From Acidobacteriota bacterium (GTDB lineage: Bacteria > Acidobacteriota > Vicinamibacteria > Vicinamibacterales > UBA2999), in contig JADZBZ010000118.1 of NCBI GenBank assembly GCA_020851835.1, positions 1 through 22,967 of the forward strand: a DNA stretch of 22,967 bases. The letters are read 5' to 3'. Of the stretch, positions 7,297 through 14,104 are shown piece by piece (the stretch's first letter is position 1; each line of letters begins with the position of its first letter). The position numbers and the translations under genes are program-made. The notes under the pieces are model-generated. The model was given only the letters and a program-made list of their open reading frames with translations, was not told the origin of the DNA and did not search any database.

Positions 7297-7649
7297 CAGA
7301 ACCTCGTGCGCAGGCGTCGCCCGCGGGAGTCGCCGGCGGTGCCCGAGGGTGCACCCGACCGGCTGTAGTCGGCCATGACGCCCTGCGCGGCCAGGGCGAT
7401 GCGGGCGGTGTCGGCCATGGCCGCCCCCAGGATGCGGCACCGCGCCAGCCCGGCGCGGGCGCGGGCCACCTCGGTGGCCAGGCGCGCCCGGTCGGCAGGA
7501 TCGGCGGTGATCGGACCGCTCAGTTCGGCCAGCGCCGAAGCCAGGCCGCCCTCGGCGGCCAGAAGCGCGTCGGCGTCCGGCGCTGCCAGTGCCGCCGCCA
7601 CCTCGTCGAGCGAGGTGTTGAGCCGAACGGTCGCGTCGAACGCTGCCAT
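7296..7649 (-). CDS. flgN: FlgN-like chaperone candidate
   Basis: This is a 117-residue, alanine-rich, mostly helical protein between flgM and flgK, the usual place of flgN, which encodes the export chaperone for FlgK and FlgL. Residues 1-95 are predicted helical; the last 20 are basic and disordered (RSGAPSGTAGDSRGRR). Sequence conservation of the FlgN family is low, so the assignment rests on synteny, size and helical character. It starts eight bases after the flgM stop and its TGA overlaps the flgK ATG by one base. Confidence 0.6.
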   Translation of the reverse strand: MAAFDATVRLNTSLDEVAAALAAPDADALLAAEGGLASALAELSGPITADPADRARLATEVARARAGLARCRILGAAMADTARIALAAQGVMADYSRSGAPSGTAGDSRGRRLRTRF

Positions 7650-7657
7650 GACGCGCT

Positions 7658-7957
7658 CTACTTCTCGCCCACCGCGAGATCGATCAGCACGTCGGCCAGG
7701 GAGTAGGGGTCGGCGCCGAGTTTCCCGGACTCGAGCAGCGCCCGGGCGCGCTCGACCTCGGCGGGCCGCACGTCGGGCGCGCCAGCCGCAGCCTTGACGG
7801 CAGCGCCGGCCAGCTGGACGCCGGGCGAGAGCTGCACTTCATCGGTACGCCCGGCCTGGCCGGTCCGGGTCGCCGACGAGGGGGCCGCCGCGTCGGTGGC
7901 ATCTGGCTTGACGGTGCCGAGCGAGTCGAGGTTGGTCCGATTGGTGTCGATTTTCAT
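7658..7957 (-). CDS. flgM: Anti-sigma-28 factor FlgM
   Basis: FlgM sequesters FliA until the hook-basal body is complete and is then secreted through it. The 99-residue protein has the family layout: an Asn/Thr/Ala-rich disordered N-terminus starting MKIDTNRTNLDSLG, then DEVQLSPGVQLAG (about residues 39-51), then the C-terminal sigma-binding helices VERARALLESGKLGADPY and SLADVLIDLAV. Its length matches enteric FlgM (97). SD AAGGA lies just before the ATG. The only sizeable gap in the leftward gene array lies upstream and contains a sigma-28-type promoter, so FliA probably drives its own inhibitor together with flgNKL, fliW and csrA. Confidence 0.93.
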   Translation of the reverse strand: MKIDTNRTNLDSLGTVKPDATDAAAPSSATRTGQAGRTDEVQLSPGVQLAGAAVKAAAGAPDVRPAEVERARALLESGKLGADPYSLADVLIDLAVGEK

Positions 7958-8016
7958 CGTCCTTCACTTTCACAAGCAGGGCCGGTGCCCGGGGTCGCCT
8001 GAGCCGATATGTCAGG

Positions 8017-8044
8017 AAATCGGCCATCCTCCCGATATTCTTTA
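8017..8044 (-). promoter_or_regulatory. Candidate sigma-28 promoter of the flgM operon
   Basis: Read on the minus strand, TAAA (8044-8041) and GCCGATTT (8024-8017) are separated by 16 bases, one more than the enteric consensus of 15. Transcription would begin near 8009, about 50 bases before the flgM ATG. It lies in the 108-bp gap between flgJ and flgM, the largest gap in the leftward genes. An imperfect inverted repeat (GCCGATAT at 8003-8010 and AAATCGGC at 8017-8024) overlaps the -10 box and start region; its role is unknown. Confidence 0.6.
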
Positions 8045-8065
8045 GCCGGCTGCCCTGCCACGCAA

Positions 8066-8857
8066 TCACTCCGCCGCCGTGTCCATGGGCCCAATCACCG
8101 AAACCAGGCCCGCAACCTGGGCCGGGTCTACCGGCTGGCCCTGGTGTCGCACCTCGAAGTGCAGGTGGGGACCAGTCGTGCGGCCGCTGTTGCCGGACCG
8201 TGCAATTACGCTGCCAGCATTGACGCGATCGCCCGGGGCGACCTCGGCGGTCGACAGGTGCGCGTAGCGTGTTTCGAGGCCGCTGGCGTGGCTGACCACC
8301 ACGACCAGGCCGTAGCCGGACTGCTCGCCGGCAAACGTCACCACGCCGTCGGTGGCGGCGCGCACGTCCTGCCCGTAGGCCGCGCGCAGATCCTGCCCGG
8401 CGTGGAAGCGGTGCTGGCCGTTGAGCGGGTCGGTCCGCCAGCCGTAGTGTGACGTGACGGCGGCCGGCGGGGCGGTGAGGGCCGGCATCACCGAGACCGG
8501 GAGGAGCGGAGCCGATGGCGCGGTCTCGACCGGCACGGTCTCCTCCGCCGCTGCGGCCGGGTCGGCGCCGAGCCGCGCCAGTGCCGTGCCCACCATTTCC
8601 GACAGCCCGAGGCTACCCGAGCGGCCCAGCGACAGGGCCAGCTCCGTCGTGATGGTGTCACCCATCATCTGGCCGCCCAGGCCGTGGTCTTCGGCGTCGG
8701 GCGTCATGGCCTGCTTCATCTCGCGCAGCATCTGCGCCAGCAGCATCGACTCGAACTGTTCGGCCAGGGCGCGGACCTTCGTCCGCTCGGCATCGGCCGG
8801 CGTCGTCCCCGCGGCTCGTCCGCTGCCCAGAATCGCCGTCACGTCGTTGGTCTGCAT
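8066..8857 (-). CDS. flgJ: FlgJ rod-scaffold domain fused to an M23 peptidase
   Basis: This 263-residue protein joins two functions. Residues about 28-95 form the FlgJ N-terminal rod-binding domain (AEQFESMLLAQMLREMKQAM, then GDTITTELALSLGRSG and a following LGLSEMV), which caps rod assembly. After a Pro/Ala linker (about 100-133), residues 134-250 form an M23/LytM-type peptidoglycan endopeptidase. All zinc and catalytic residues are seen: H152 and D156 in HAGQD, H200 in YAH, and H231/H233 in HLHFE. Enteric FlgJ instead carries a GH73-type muramidase. No signal peptide is present, as expected if the protein is exported through the flagellar type III system. It would clear peptidoglycan for the growing rod by cutting cross-links rather than glycan chains. 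It sits nine bases after flgI. Confidence 0.9.
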   Translation of the reverse strand: MQTNDVTAILGSGRAAGTTPADAERTKVRALAEQFESMLLAQMLREMKQAMTPDAEDHGLGGQMMGDTITTELALSLGRSGSLGLSEMVGTALARLGADPAAAAEETVPVETAPSAPLLPVSVMPALTAPPAAVTSHYGWRTDPLNGQHRFHAGQDLRAAYGQDVRAATDGVVTFAGEQSGYGLVVVVSHASGLETRYAHLSTAEVAPGDRVNAGSVIARSGNSGRTTGPHLHFEVRHQGQPVDPAQVAGLVSVIGPMDTAAE

Positions 8858-8866
8858 CGTCGTCGC

Positions 8867-9982
8867 TCAGAGAATCACGATATCCGCCCTCAAGGCCCCG
8901 GCCGCCTTGAGCGCCTGCATGATGGCGATAATGTCGCGCGGCGTGGCGCCGAGCGCGTTGAGCGCGCCGACCACCGCGTCGAGCGTGGTGCCATCTTCGA
9001 GCGTCACCAGGCGCGCCGACTGCTCGCGCACGTCCACATCGACGTTGGGGACGATGGCCGTGTCGCCGCCGCGCGACAGCGGCGCGGGCTGCGACACCTC
9101 GAACTTGGTGCTGATGCGCACCGACAGGTTGCCGTGCGCCACGGCGGCCGGCCCGAGGCGGACGGCGCCGCCGACGACGACCGTGCCCGAGCGCTCGTTG
9201 ATCACCACGCGCGCGGGCGCGTCGGTGTCGACCGGCAGGGTTTCGATGCGCGCCATCAGGTCGGCCACGGCACCCTTGTATTGCTCGGGGACGCGGACCA
9301 GCACGGTGCCGGGGTCCAGCACCTTCGCGGTTTCTCCACCCATCTCGTCGTTGACGGCCCGGGCCACGCGCGATGCGCTCACGAAGTCGGGCTCGCGAAG
9401 CGACAGGGCCAGGGTGTCGGAGGAGGGAAGCGCCATCGCGCTCGCCACCTGGACCAGGGCGCCGCTCGGCACACGGCCGACGGTCAGGTGGTTGACGGCC
9501 ACGCTGTTGCCGCCGCCCCCGCCCCCGAACCCGCCAATCGACAGCGGCCCCTGTGCCAGGGCGTAGACCTGGCCTTCCGGTCCGCGCAGCGGCGTGGCGA
9601 GCAGCGTACCGCCCTGCAGGCTGCGTGCGTCGCCCACCGACGAGGCCGTGACGTCGATGCGGGCGCCGGCCCGCGCGTAGGCGGGCAGTTCGGCGGTCAC
9701 CAGCACCGCCGCGATGTTCTCGATCTTCACCTGGCCGGCCGGCACCGACACGCCGAGGCGCTCGAGCATGTTGACGAGTGACTGGGTCGAGAAGATGGTC
9801 TGCCGCCGGTCGCCGGTCTTGTTGAGCCCCACGACCAGGCCGTAGCCGATGAGCGGCGTGGCGGCGATGCCCTCCAGCGAGGCCACGTCCTTGAGACGGG
9901 CACCGGAGCGGGCTGATAGCGGCGCGGTCAGCAGGGCGGCCAGCGCCAGGGCCATCCGCCAGTCACGTGCAAGGGTTCGCAT
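8867..9982 (-). CDS. flgI: Flagellar P-ring protein
   Basis: FlgI is a periplasmic protein that forms the P-ring bushing around the distal rod in the peptidoglycan layer. The 371-residue precursor has a Sec signal peptide (basic MRTLARDWR, a hydrophobic stretch to about residue 22, and a likely cut after LSA). The mature start is the conserved ARLKDVASLEG, followed by IGYGLVVGLNKTGD and TIFSTQSLVNMLERLGV. A glycine run (GGFGGGGGGN, about residues 153-162) marks a flexible loop. The C-terminus (LGATPRDIIAIMQALKAAGALRADI) is the most conserved part of the family. Length matches the family norm. FlgA, encoded two genes upstream, is its assembly chaperone. Confidence 0.97.
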   Translation of the reverse strand: MRTLARDWRMALALAALLTAPLSARSGARLKDVASLEGIAATPLIGYGLVVGLNKTGDRRQTIFSTQSLVNMLERLGVSVPAGQVKIENIAAVLVTAELPAYARAGARIDVTASSVGDARSLQGGTLLATPLRGPEGQVYALAQGPLSIGGFGGGGGGNSVAVNHLTVGRVPSGALVQVASAMALPSSDTLALSLREPDFVSASRVARAVNDEMGGETAKVLDPGTVLVRVPEQYKGAVADLMARIETLPVDTDAPARVVINERSGTVVVGGAVRLGPAAVAHGNLSVRISTKFEVSQPAPLSRGGDTAIVPNVDVDVREQSARLVTLEDGTTLDAVVGALNALGATPRDIIAIMQALKAAGALRADIVIL

Positions 9983-9993
9983 CGCGTGCCTCT

Positions 9994-10698
9994 TCAGAAG
10001 ATCTTGTTGAGAATCCGGACGAGCCAGCCCGGCGAGAGGCTGTCCTTGATGAGCCCCCGGCCGAAGTAGCGGATGCGCAGCTGTCCGATGGCCGACGAGG
10101 GCAGGACGTTGCCCGGGTGGATGTCCACCACCCGCGCGACGCCGGTGAGCACGATGATCTGGCGGTCGCCGTTGATATCGATTTCTCGCACGCCCTCGAT
10201 GACGAGGTCGCCGTTGGGCAGCACCTCGGCCACGCGCGCCGTGATCGTGGCACTCAGTGTGCCCGCACGTGTCGTCGTGCCGGCGCCCTTGAAGTCGGTG
10301 CCCGTCTTCAGGGCCGCAAGGTTGTTGGGATCCACCGAGCCGGGCGCCAGCTTCTCGGCGCCGAAGAAGCTGCCCACGCCGGCCGAGGCCGTGCCCTTCT
10401 TGGACAGCGTCGAGTCGGCCGTGCCGCTGGCGCTGATGACCTCTTCGACCCGCACCGTGACGAGGTCGTTGACGCGCTGCGCCCGCAACTCGCCCAGCAG
10501 GCCGTTCATCCAGGCGCCAGCCTCGGGCCGCGGCCCGGCCGCGGTCAGGCGTGCCTCCTCGAGGTACTTCGCGACGAGCTCGTCGTAGTTGTCGCTGCCG
10601 CCGGGCGCCTGGGCCTTCGCCTCGCCCTTCTTCTGATCCGCCCCCGCGGCGGCGGGCAGGGCCGCCAGCGCGACGACCATCAACAGTGTTCTAGTCAT
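9994..10698 (-). CDS. flgH: Flagellar L-ring protein, without a visible lipobox
   Basis: FlgH forms the outer-membrane L-ring. The 234-residue protein has the conserved core: VNDLVTVRVEE (about residues 76-86), the N-x-F-x-G-type segment replaced by TDFKGAGTTTRAGTLSATITARV, then LPNGDLVIEGVREIDINGDRQIIVLTG, and a C-terminus of IRYFGRGLIKDSLSPGWL. The N-terminal signal peptide (MTRTLLMVVALAALPAAAGA) ends in a type I-like cleavage site. No cysteine is seen anywhere in the protein, so the lipoprotein anchor of enteric FlgH is missing. The start at 10698 overlaps the flgA stop by eight bases. Confidence 0.94.
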   Translation of the reverse strand: MTRTLLMVVALAALPAAAGADQKKGEAKAQAPGGSDNYDELVAKYLEEARLTAAGPRPEAGAWMNGLLGELRAQRVNDLVTVRVEEVISASGTADSTLSKKGTASAGVGSFFGAEKLAPGSVDPNNLAALKTGTDFKGAGTTTRAGTLSATITARVAEVLPNGDLVIEGVREIDINGDRQIIVLTGVARVVDIHPGNVLPSSAIGQLRIRYFGRGLIKDSLSPGWLVRILNKIF

Positions 10699-11380
10699 GA
10701 ATCACCTCGACCGCGCCCGCTCCGACGATGCGCGCCTTGAGCGCGCGGCGGCTCTGCGGATTGACCACCCGAATCACGTCGCCCACGTCGCCGGGGTCGC
10801 CGGCCACCAGCATCGCTTCGGCCTCGACGCCGCCGATACGGGCCATTCCCCGCACGTCCTGACCGGCCCGCACCAGCGGCACGACCGCCAGGCTGCTGCG
10901 CGCCAGGCAGGTGCCCGGAGCGAAGTCGCGCAGGGCGCGGCTGCGGCCCACGGCCTCGGCCCCCGGCCACGCCCGCAGCGGACCGTCCACCTCGTGGCGC
11001 ACCAGTTCGACGTCCTCGCCGCCGAGCGTCGCGCCGCGCGACACGGCGTGGCGCGTGTGGAGGTGCTCGACCACGACGCGCAGGTGAGCTTCGGCGGCGC
11101 CCGTCCACGCCGTGGCGGCGCCCGGCCTGTCCGGCGTCGTGCCGAGAGAGAAGCGCACGGCCGCTCCCAGCCTGGCGCTGGGGTCGGGGCGCGCCTGCAC
11201 GTCGGTGTGCGACCAGCCGGCTGGCAGGCGCAGCGTGTCGATCTCGACCTCCGCATCCTCGCCCATGCGCGCGCGCACCGCGGCGACGATGGCGTTGCGC
11301 ACGGCGGCGTCTTCGGGCGGCTCGTCCGCAGCCACGGGGGCGGCGGCCACGACGACGAGGCAGAGGAAAAGGACGCGCAT
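10691..11380 (-). CDS. flgA: Flagella basal body P-ring formation protein
   Basis: FlgA is a periplasmic chaperone for FlgI polymerisation. The 229-residue protein has a signal peptide (MRVLFLCLVVVAAAPVAA). Its C-terminal SAF-type domain (about residues 130-225) contains DFAPGTCLARSSLAVVPLVRAGQDV, then GDVIRVVNPQSRRALKARIVGAGAVEV, which is the family's best-conserved segment. The middle is diverged. ATG 11380 overlaps the flgG stop by one base (TGATG); the open frame runs much further upstream but only as a shadow of flgG and flgF. The placement between flgG and flgH is typical of non-enteric diderms. Confidence 0.92.
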   Translation of the reverse strand: MRVLFLCLVVVAAAPVAADEPPEDAAVRNAIVAAVRARMGEDAEVEIDTLRLPAGWSHTDVQARPDPSARLGAAVRFSLGTTPDRPGAATAWTGAAEAHLRVVVEHLHTRHAVSRGATLGGEDVELVRHEVDGPLRAWPGAEAVGRSRALRDFAPGTCLARSSLAVVPLVRAGQDVRGMARIGGVEAEAMLVAGDPGDVGDVIRVVNPQSRRALKARIVGAGAVEVIHD

Positions 11381-12168
11381 CACCGCACCAGGTTGTTGAC
11401 CTGCGCCAGCATCTCGTCGGCGGCCTTGATGACCTTCGAATTCGCCTCGTAGGCGCGCTGGCCGAGAATCATGTTGACCATTTCCTCCACCACGCTCACG
11501 TTCGAGTCCTCGAGGAACCCCTGCGCGATGGTGCCGCGGCCGTCGGTGCCGGGCGTGCCGGTCTGTGCTTCGCCCGAGGCCGTGGTGGTGGTGAAGACGT
11601 TGCCGCCCTCGGCCTTGAGGCCGGCGGGGTTCTGGAACGTCGCCAGCTCGATCGTGCCGAGCTGCTGCGCGGCGCTCTGCCCGGCGATGGCTGCCGAGAC
11701 GATGCCTTCGCGCGAGATGCTCACCGACGTGGCGTTCTCGGGCACGGTGACCTGCGGTTCCACCGGATAGCCGGACATCGTCACCAGTAGGCCCTGCGAG
11801 TCGCGCACGAGCGCGCCGGCTCGCGTGTACCCGGTGTTGCCGTCGGGGAGCGTCACCTGGAAGAAGCCGTCCCCTTCGATGGCGAGGTCGAGCGGGGCGT
11901 TGGTGGCGCGCAGGTTCCCCGAGCTGAAGTCGCGCGCCGAGGCGAGCGGCCGCGTGCCGAGGCCCGTCGCCAGGCCCACGGGGCTCTCGCCGGCGACCGA
12001 GGTCGGCGACCCCGCCGCCCGTGCTTCCTGATAGACGAGGTCCTCGAACTGCATGTGGGTCTTCTTGAAGCCCGAGGTGTTCACGTTGGCGATGTTGTGC
12101 GCCACGTTGTCGATGTTGGCCTGCTGGGCGTTCATCCCGCTGGCCGCCGTGTAGAGTGCGCGAATCAT
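11380..12168 (-). CDS. flgG: Flagellar distal rod protein
   Basis: FlgG builds the distal rod that passes through the P and L rings. The 262-residue protein matches the family length (260-262). It opens MIRALYTAASGMNAQQANID with the rod signature NVAHNIANVNTSGFKKTHMQFEDL. It continues with PLDLAIEGDGFFQVTLPDGNTGYTRAG and ends in the D0 helix MVNMILGQRAYEANSKVIKAADEML. A strong SD (GGAGGAG) precedes the ATG. It follows flgF by 18 bases and is coupled to flgA by a one-base overlap. Confidence 0.97.
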   Translation of the reverse strand: MIRALYTAASGMNAQQANIDNVAHNIANVNTSGFKKTHMQFEDLVYQEARAAGSPTSVAGESPVGLATGLGTRPLASARDFSSGNLRATNAPLDLAIEGDGFFQVTLPDGNTGYTRAGALVRDSQGLLVTMSGYPVEPQVTVPENATSVSISREGIVSAAIAGQSAAQQLGTIELATFQNPAGLKAEGGNVFTTTTASGEAQTGTPGTDGRGTIAQGFLEDSNVSVVEEMVNMILGQRAYEANSKVIKAADEMLAQVNNLVR

Positions 12169-12186
12169 GAATCAGTCTCCTCCGGC

Positions 12187-12909
12187 CTAGCGCCGGCCGA
12201 TCGAATCGATCGTCCGTCCGTCGATGTCGTTCATCAGCACCGAGACGGCCCGCTGCAGGGCCTCGAAGTTCCGGGACACGTTGGTGAGTTCGGCGATGCG
12301 CTCGACGACCGAGACGTTCGACTGCTCGAGCGATCCGGCGCGCACGACCGGGTGCGCCGCCGCGTTGGGGGCCGCACCCTCGCCGGCCCGCAGCAGCGCC
12401 CCGCCTTCGCGCACCAGCCCCCTGGGATCGGCGAACTCCACCACGCTCAGCCTGCCCGCGACCACACCGCTGCTCCGGACGGTGCCGTCGGCTTCGATCT
12501 GGACGGGGCCGGTTCCGACCTTGATGGGTCCCTCCTCGCCGAGAACCGGGGCGCCCTCGGTGGTGGTGATGGTGCCGTCGGGCTGGCGGGCGAGGTGGCC
12601 GTTGCGCGTGTAGCGTGTCCCGGCCGGTGTCTCGACGGCCAGGAAGCCGTCGCCGGCGAGGGCGATATCGAGTTCCTGGCCGGTGTTGACGATGGTGCCG
12701 GCCCGTGTGTCGAGGCGCCGGCCGCCCATCGTCACGTCGATGGCGGTCTCGAACGCCGCCGCGAAGGTCGGGCGCGGCGCCTTCTCGTGCCCGGCGCGTT
12801 CGCCCTTGAACCCCGGCGTGCTCGAGTTGGCAATCTCGTCGGCGAGGCGATCGAGCTGATCGATGCGCGTGCGCATCCCGCTCAGCGCGACGTAGTAGCC
12901 GCCGGCCAT
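12187..12909 (-). CDS. flgF: Flagellar proximal rod protein
   Basis: FlgF is one of the proximal rod subunits. The 240-residue protein opens MAGGYYVALSGMRTRIDQLD and continues with LADEIANSSTPGFKGER, the rod-family signature. It has LDIALAGDGFLAVETPAGTRYTRNGHL in the middle and ends with a D0 helix (NVSRNFEALQRAVSVLMNDID). ATG 12909 was chosen for its GAGGAGG SD and its homologous opening; the open frame extends upstream only inside the previous gene. Its first 27 bases overlap the 3' end of the MshEN gene in another frame. Confidence 0.94.
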   Translation of the reverse strand: MAGGYYVALSGMRTRIDQLDRLADEIANSSTPGFKGERAGHEKAPRPTFAAAFETAIDVTMGGRRLDTRAGTIVNTGQELDIALAGDGFLAVETPAGTRYTRNGHLARQPDGTITTTEGAPVLGEEGPIKVGTGPVQIEADGTVRSSGVVAGRLSVVEFADPRGLVREGGALLRAGEGAAPNAAAHPVVRAGSLEQSNVSVVERIAELTNVSRNFEALQRAVSVLMNDIDGRTIDSIGRR

Positions 12910-13730
12910 GGCGCCTCCTCGGTGGTGGTTCGCGCGTCCGCCAGCGCGAGACAGACATCCTCGACCAGCCCAGGGCCCTGGACCCGCACCCAGGCGTAGT
13001 CGTCCCATCGGGCTTCGGTGACGGTGGTGCGCCGCCCGCGCGCGGCGGCGGCCGCGATGCGCGCGGCGGCGTCGGTCAAGCTCGTCGTGCAAACGAACTC
13101 GGACTGCGGCGCGGGCGTCGTATCGCCCGTGTCGGCGCCGTAGTTCGAGAGAATGGCCGCCCAGTCCTCGTCGCTGACGAGGTAGACCTCAGGGGTCCAG
13201 CCGGTGAGCTGGCGAAAGGCGCCCAACGCGCGGCGGGGCACCGGCGCCGGGCAGGCGACGCGCACGCGGCCCTCGACCGGGTCGCTGATCGGCGCCAGCC
13301 CCAGGGCGCGCACCGCGTCGGGCGAGAGCCCGCCGGGGGCCTGCCGGACCGCGGTCGCATCGAAGGTGGGCAGGCAGCGCGCGTTGAACTGCGTGGCCAG
13401 CGCCCTCAGCACGGTGCCGGCGTCGGCCGCCCCCATGGCGAGGAGCTGCTCGCCGAGGCGCCGGTGCGACTGGCGCTGGGCCACGAGCGCTTCGGCCAAC
13501 GTGGCGGCGTCGCAGCTGCCCTGCGCCGTGAGCAGCGCGCCGAGACGCACGTGCGGCACCGCGGGCAGACCGGCGGCGCCCCGAGGGGTGCCGGCCAGAC
13601 GCTCACGGGCCATGCGCTCGATGCACGCGCGCGAGCAGAACCACTCGTCGTCCACGCGCGCGCCGATGCCGCGATTCACGAGCAGGTCGGGGCACCAGCG
13701 CCCGCAGGTCTCAACCGCGCATCTCGCCAT
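12882..13730 (-). CDS. Zinc-finger/MshEN-domain protein, putative cyclic-di-GMP receptor
   Basis: This 282-residue soluble protein has no signal peptide. Residues 1-40 hold clustered cysteines (C4, C9, C13, C32, C36) around CGRWC and WFCSRAC, suggesting a small zinc-binding fold. Residues 62-85 and 91-114 are two tandem copies of the MshEN motif: R62-L63-G64, L67, G71, L78, L82, Q85, then a five-residue linker, then R91-L92-G93, L96, G100, V107, L111, Q114. In MshE-type secretion and pilus ATPases these two motifs bind cyclic-di-GMP. Residues 115-198 resemble the rest of the T2SSE N-terminal domain. No Walker A is present, so it is not an ATPase. Residues 205-282 are unassigned. Lying between switch and rod genes, it could link cyclic-di-GMP to motility or assembly; that role is inferred. 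Confidence 0.8.
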   Translation of the reverse strand: MARCAVETCGRWCPDLLVNRGIGARVDDEWFCSRACIERMARERLAGTPRGAAGLPAVPHVRLGALLTAQGSCDAATLAEALVAQRQSHRRLGEQLLAMGAADAGTVLRALATQFNARCLPTFDATAVRQAPGGLSPDAVRALGLAPISDPVEGRVRVACPAPVPRRALGAFRQLTGWTPEVYLVSDEDWAAILSNYGADTGDTTPAPQSEFVCTTSLTDAAARIAAAAARGRRTTVTEARWDDYAWVRVQGPGLVEDVCLALADARTTTEEAPWPAATTSR

Positions 13731-14103
13731 GGCCGGCTCCTTCCGGGTTGGTGAGCTGGATGTGCAGGCGCACTTCACTTTCCGAAATGCCCTCGCTCGT
13801 GGCGATGTCCTCGAGCGAGCGTCCGCGCCGCACGGCGCCGGCGATGCGGCGAGCGGTGGCGCCACGCCCCGACCGCGCCGCTCTCGGGGCGGCACTGCGC
13901 TCGAGCTCGTGCGCGACGTTGGTCAGGCCGGCCTCGGTGGTGTCGGTGAGCAGTTCCAGGGCCGAGGCCAGGTGCGCGAGCCGCTCGCTGAAGCGCGTCA
14001 CCGCGCCTAGCGCCCTCGACAGGCGCAGCAGCACCAGTGCCTCGACGAGCGCCACCGCCGCCACCGCTGCCACTCCGTAGGTCAACACGTCGGACGTCGA
14101 CAC
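13711..14103 (-). CDS. Membrane-anchored protein with C-terminal HTH (DUF2802/SwrB-like candidate)
   Basis: The 130-residue protein starts at GTG 14103 with GGAGG six bases upstream. Residues about 6-27 form one transmembrane helix (VLTYGVAAVAAVALVEALVLL). Residues 28-70 are a likely coiled coil (SERLAHLASALELL), followed by a basic linker. Residues 82-117 resemble a helix-turn-helix (RIAGAVRRGRSLEDIATSEGI then SESEVRLHIQL). This layout recalls DUF2802 proteins near chemotaxis/flagellar genes in Pseudomonas and SwrB of Bacillus, a membrane protein that promotes basal body maturation; the resemblance is by architecture, from memory. It starts one base after the fliN stop and overlaps the MshEN gene by 20 bases, so the two may act together. 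Confidence 0.65.
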   Translation of the reverse strand: MSTSDVLTYGVAAVAAVALVEALVLLRLSRALGAVTRFSERLAHLASALELLTDTTEAGLTNVAHELERSAAPRAARSGRGATARRIAGAVRRGRSLEDIATSEGISESEVRLHIQLTNPEGAGHGEMRG

Positions 14104-14104
14104 T

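Noticed and set aside
8044..8060. Possible sigma-54 element (TGGCAGG...) upstream of flgM on the minus strand
   Set aside because: The GG-to-GC spacing is eleven rather than ten bases and it overlaps the better-matching sigma-28-type promoter.
9500..9540. Short G/C run resembling a simple repeat
   Set aside because: It encodes the glycine loop of FlgI and keeps the reading frame; it is coding sequence and not an independent repeat element.
8454..9781. Two overlapping plus-strand open frames opposite flgJ and flgI
   Set aside because: Both are shadows of the real minus-strand genes, whose products align with their families end to end.
10691..12958. 755-codon minus-strand frame ending in flgA
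   Set aside because: Only the last 229 codons are real flgA. The upstream part is an Arg-rich out-of-frame reading of flgF and flgG.
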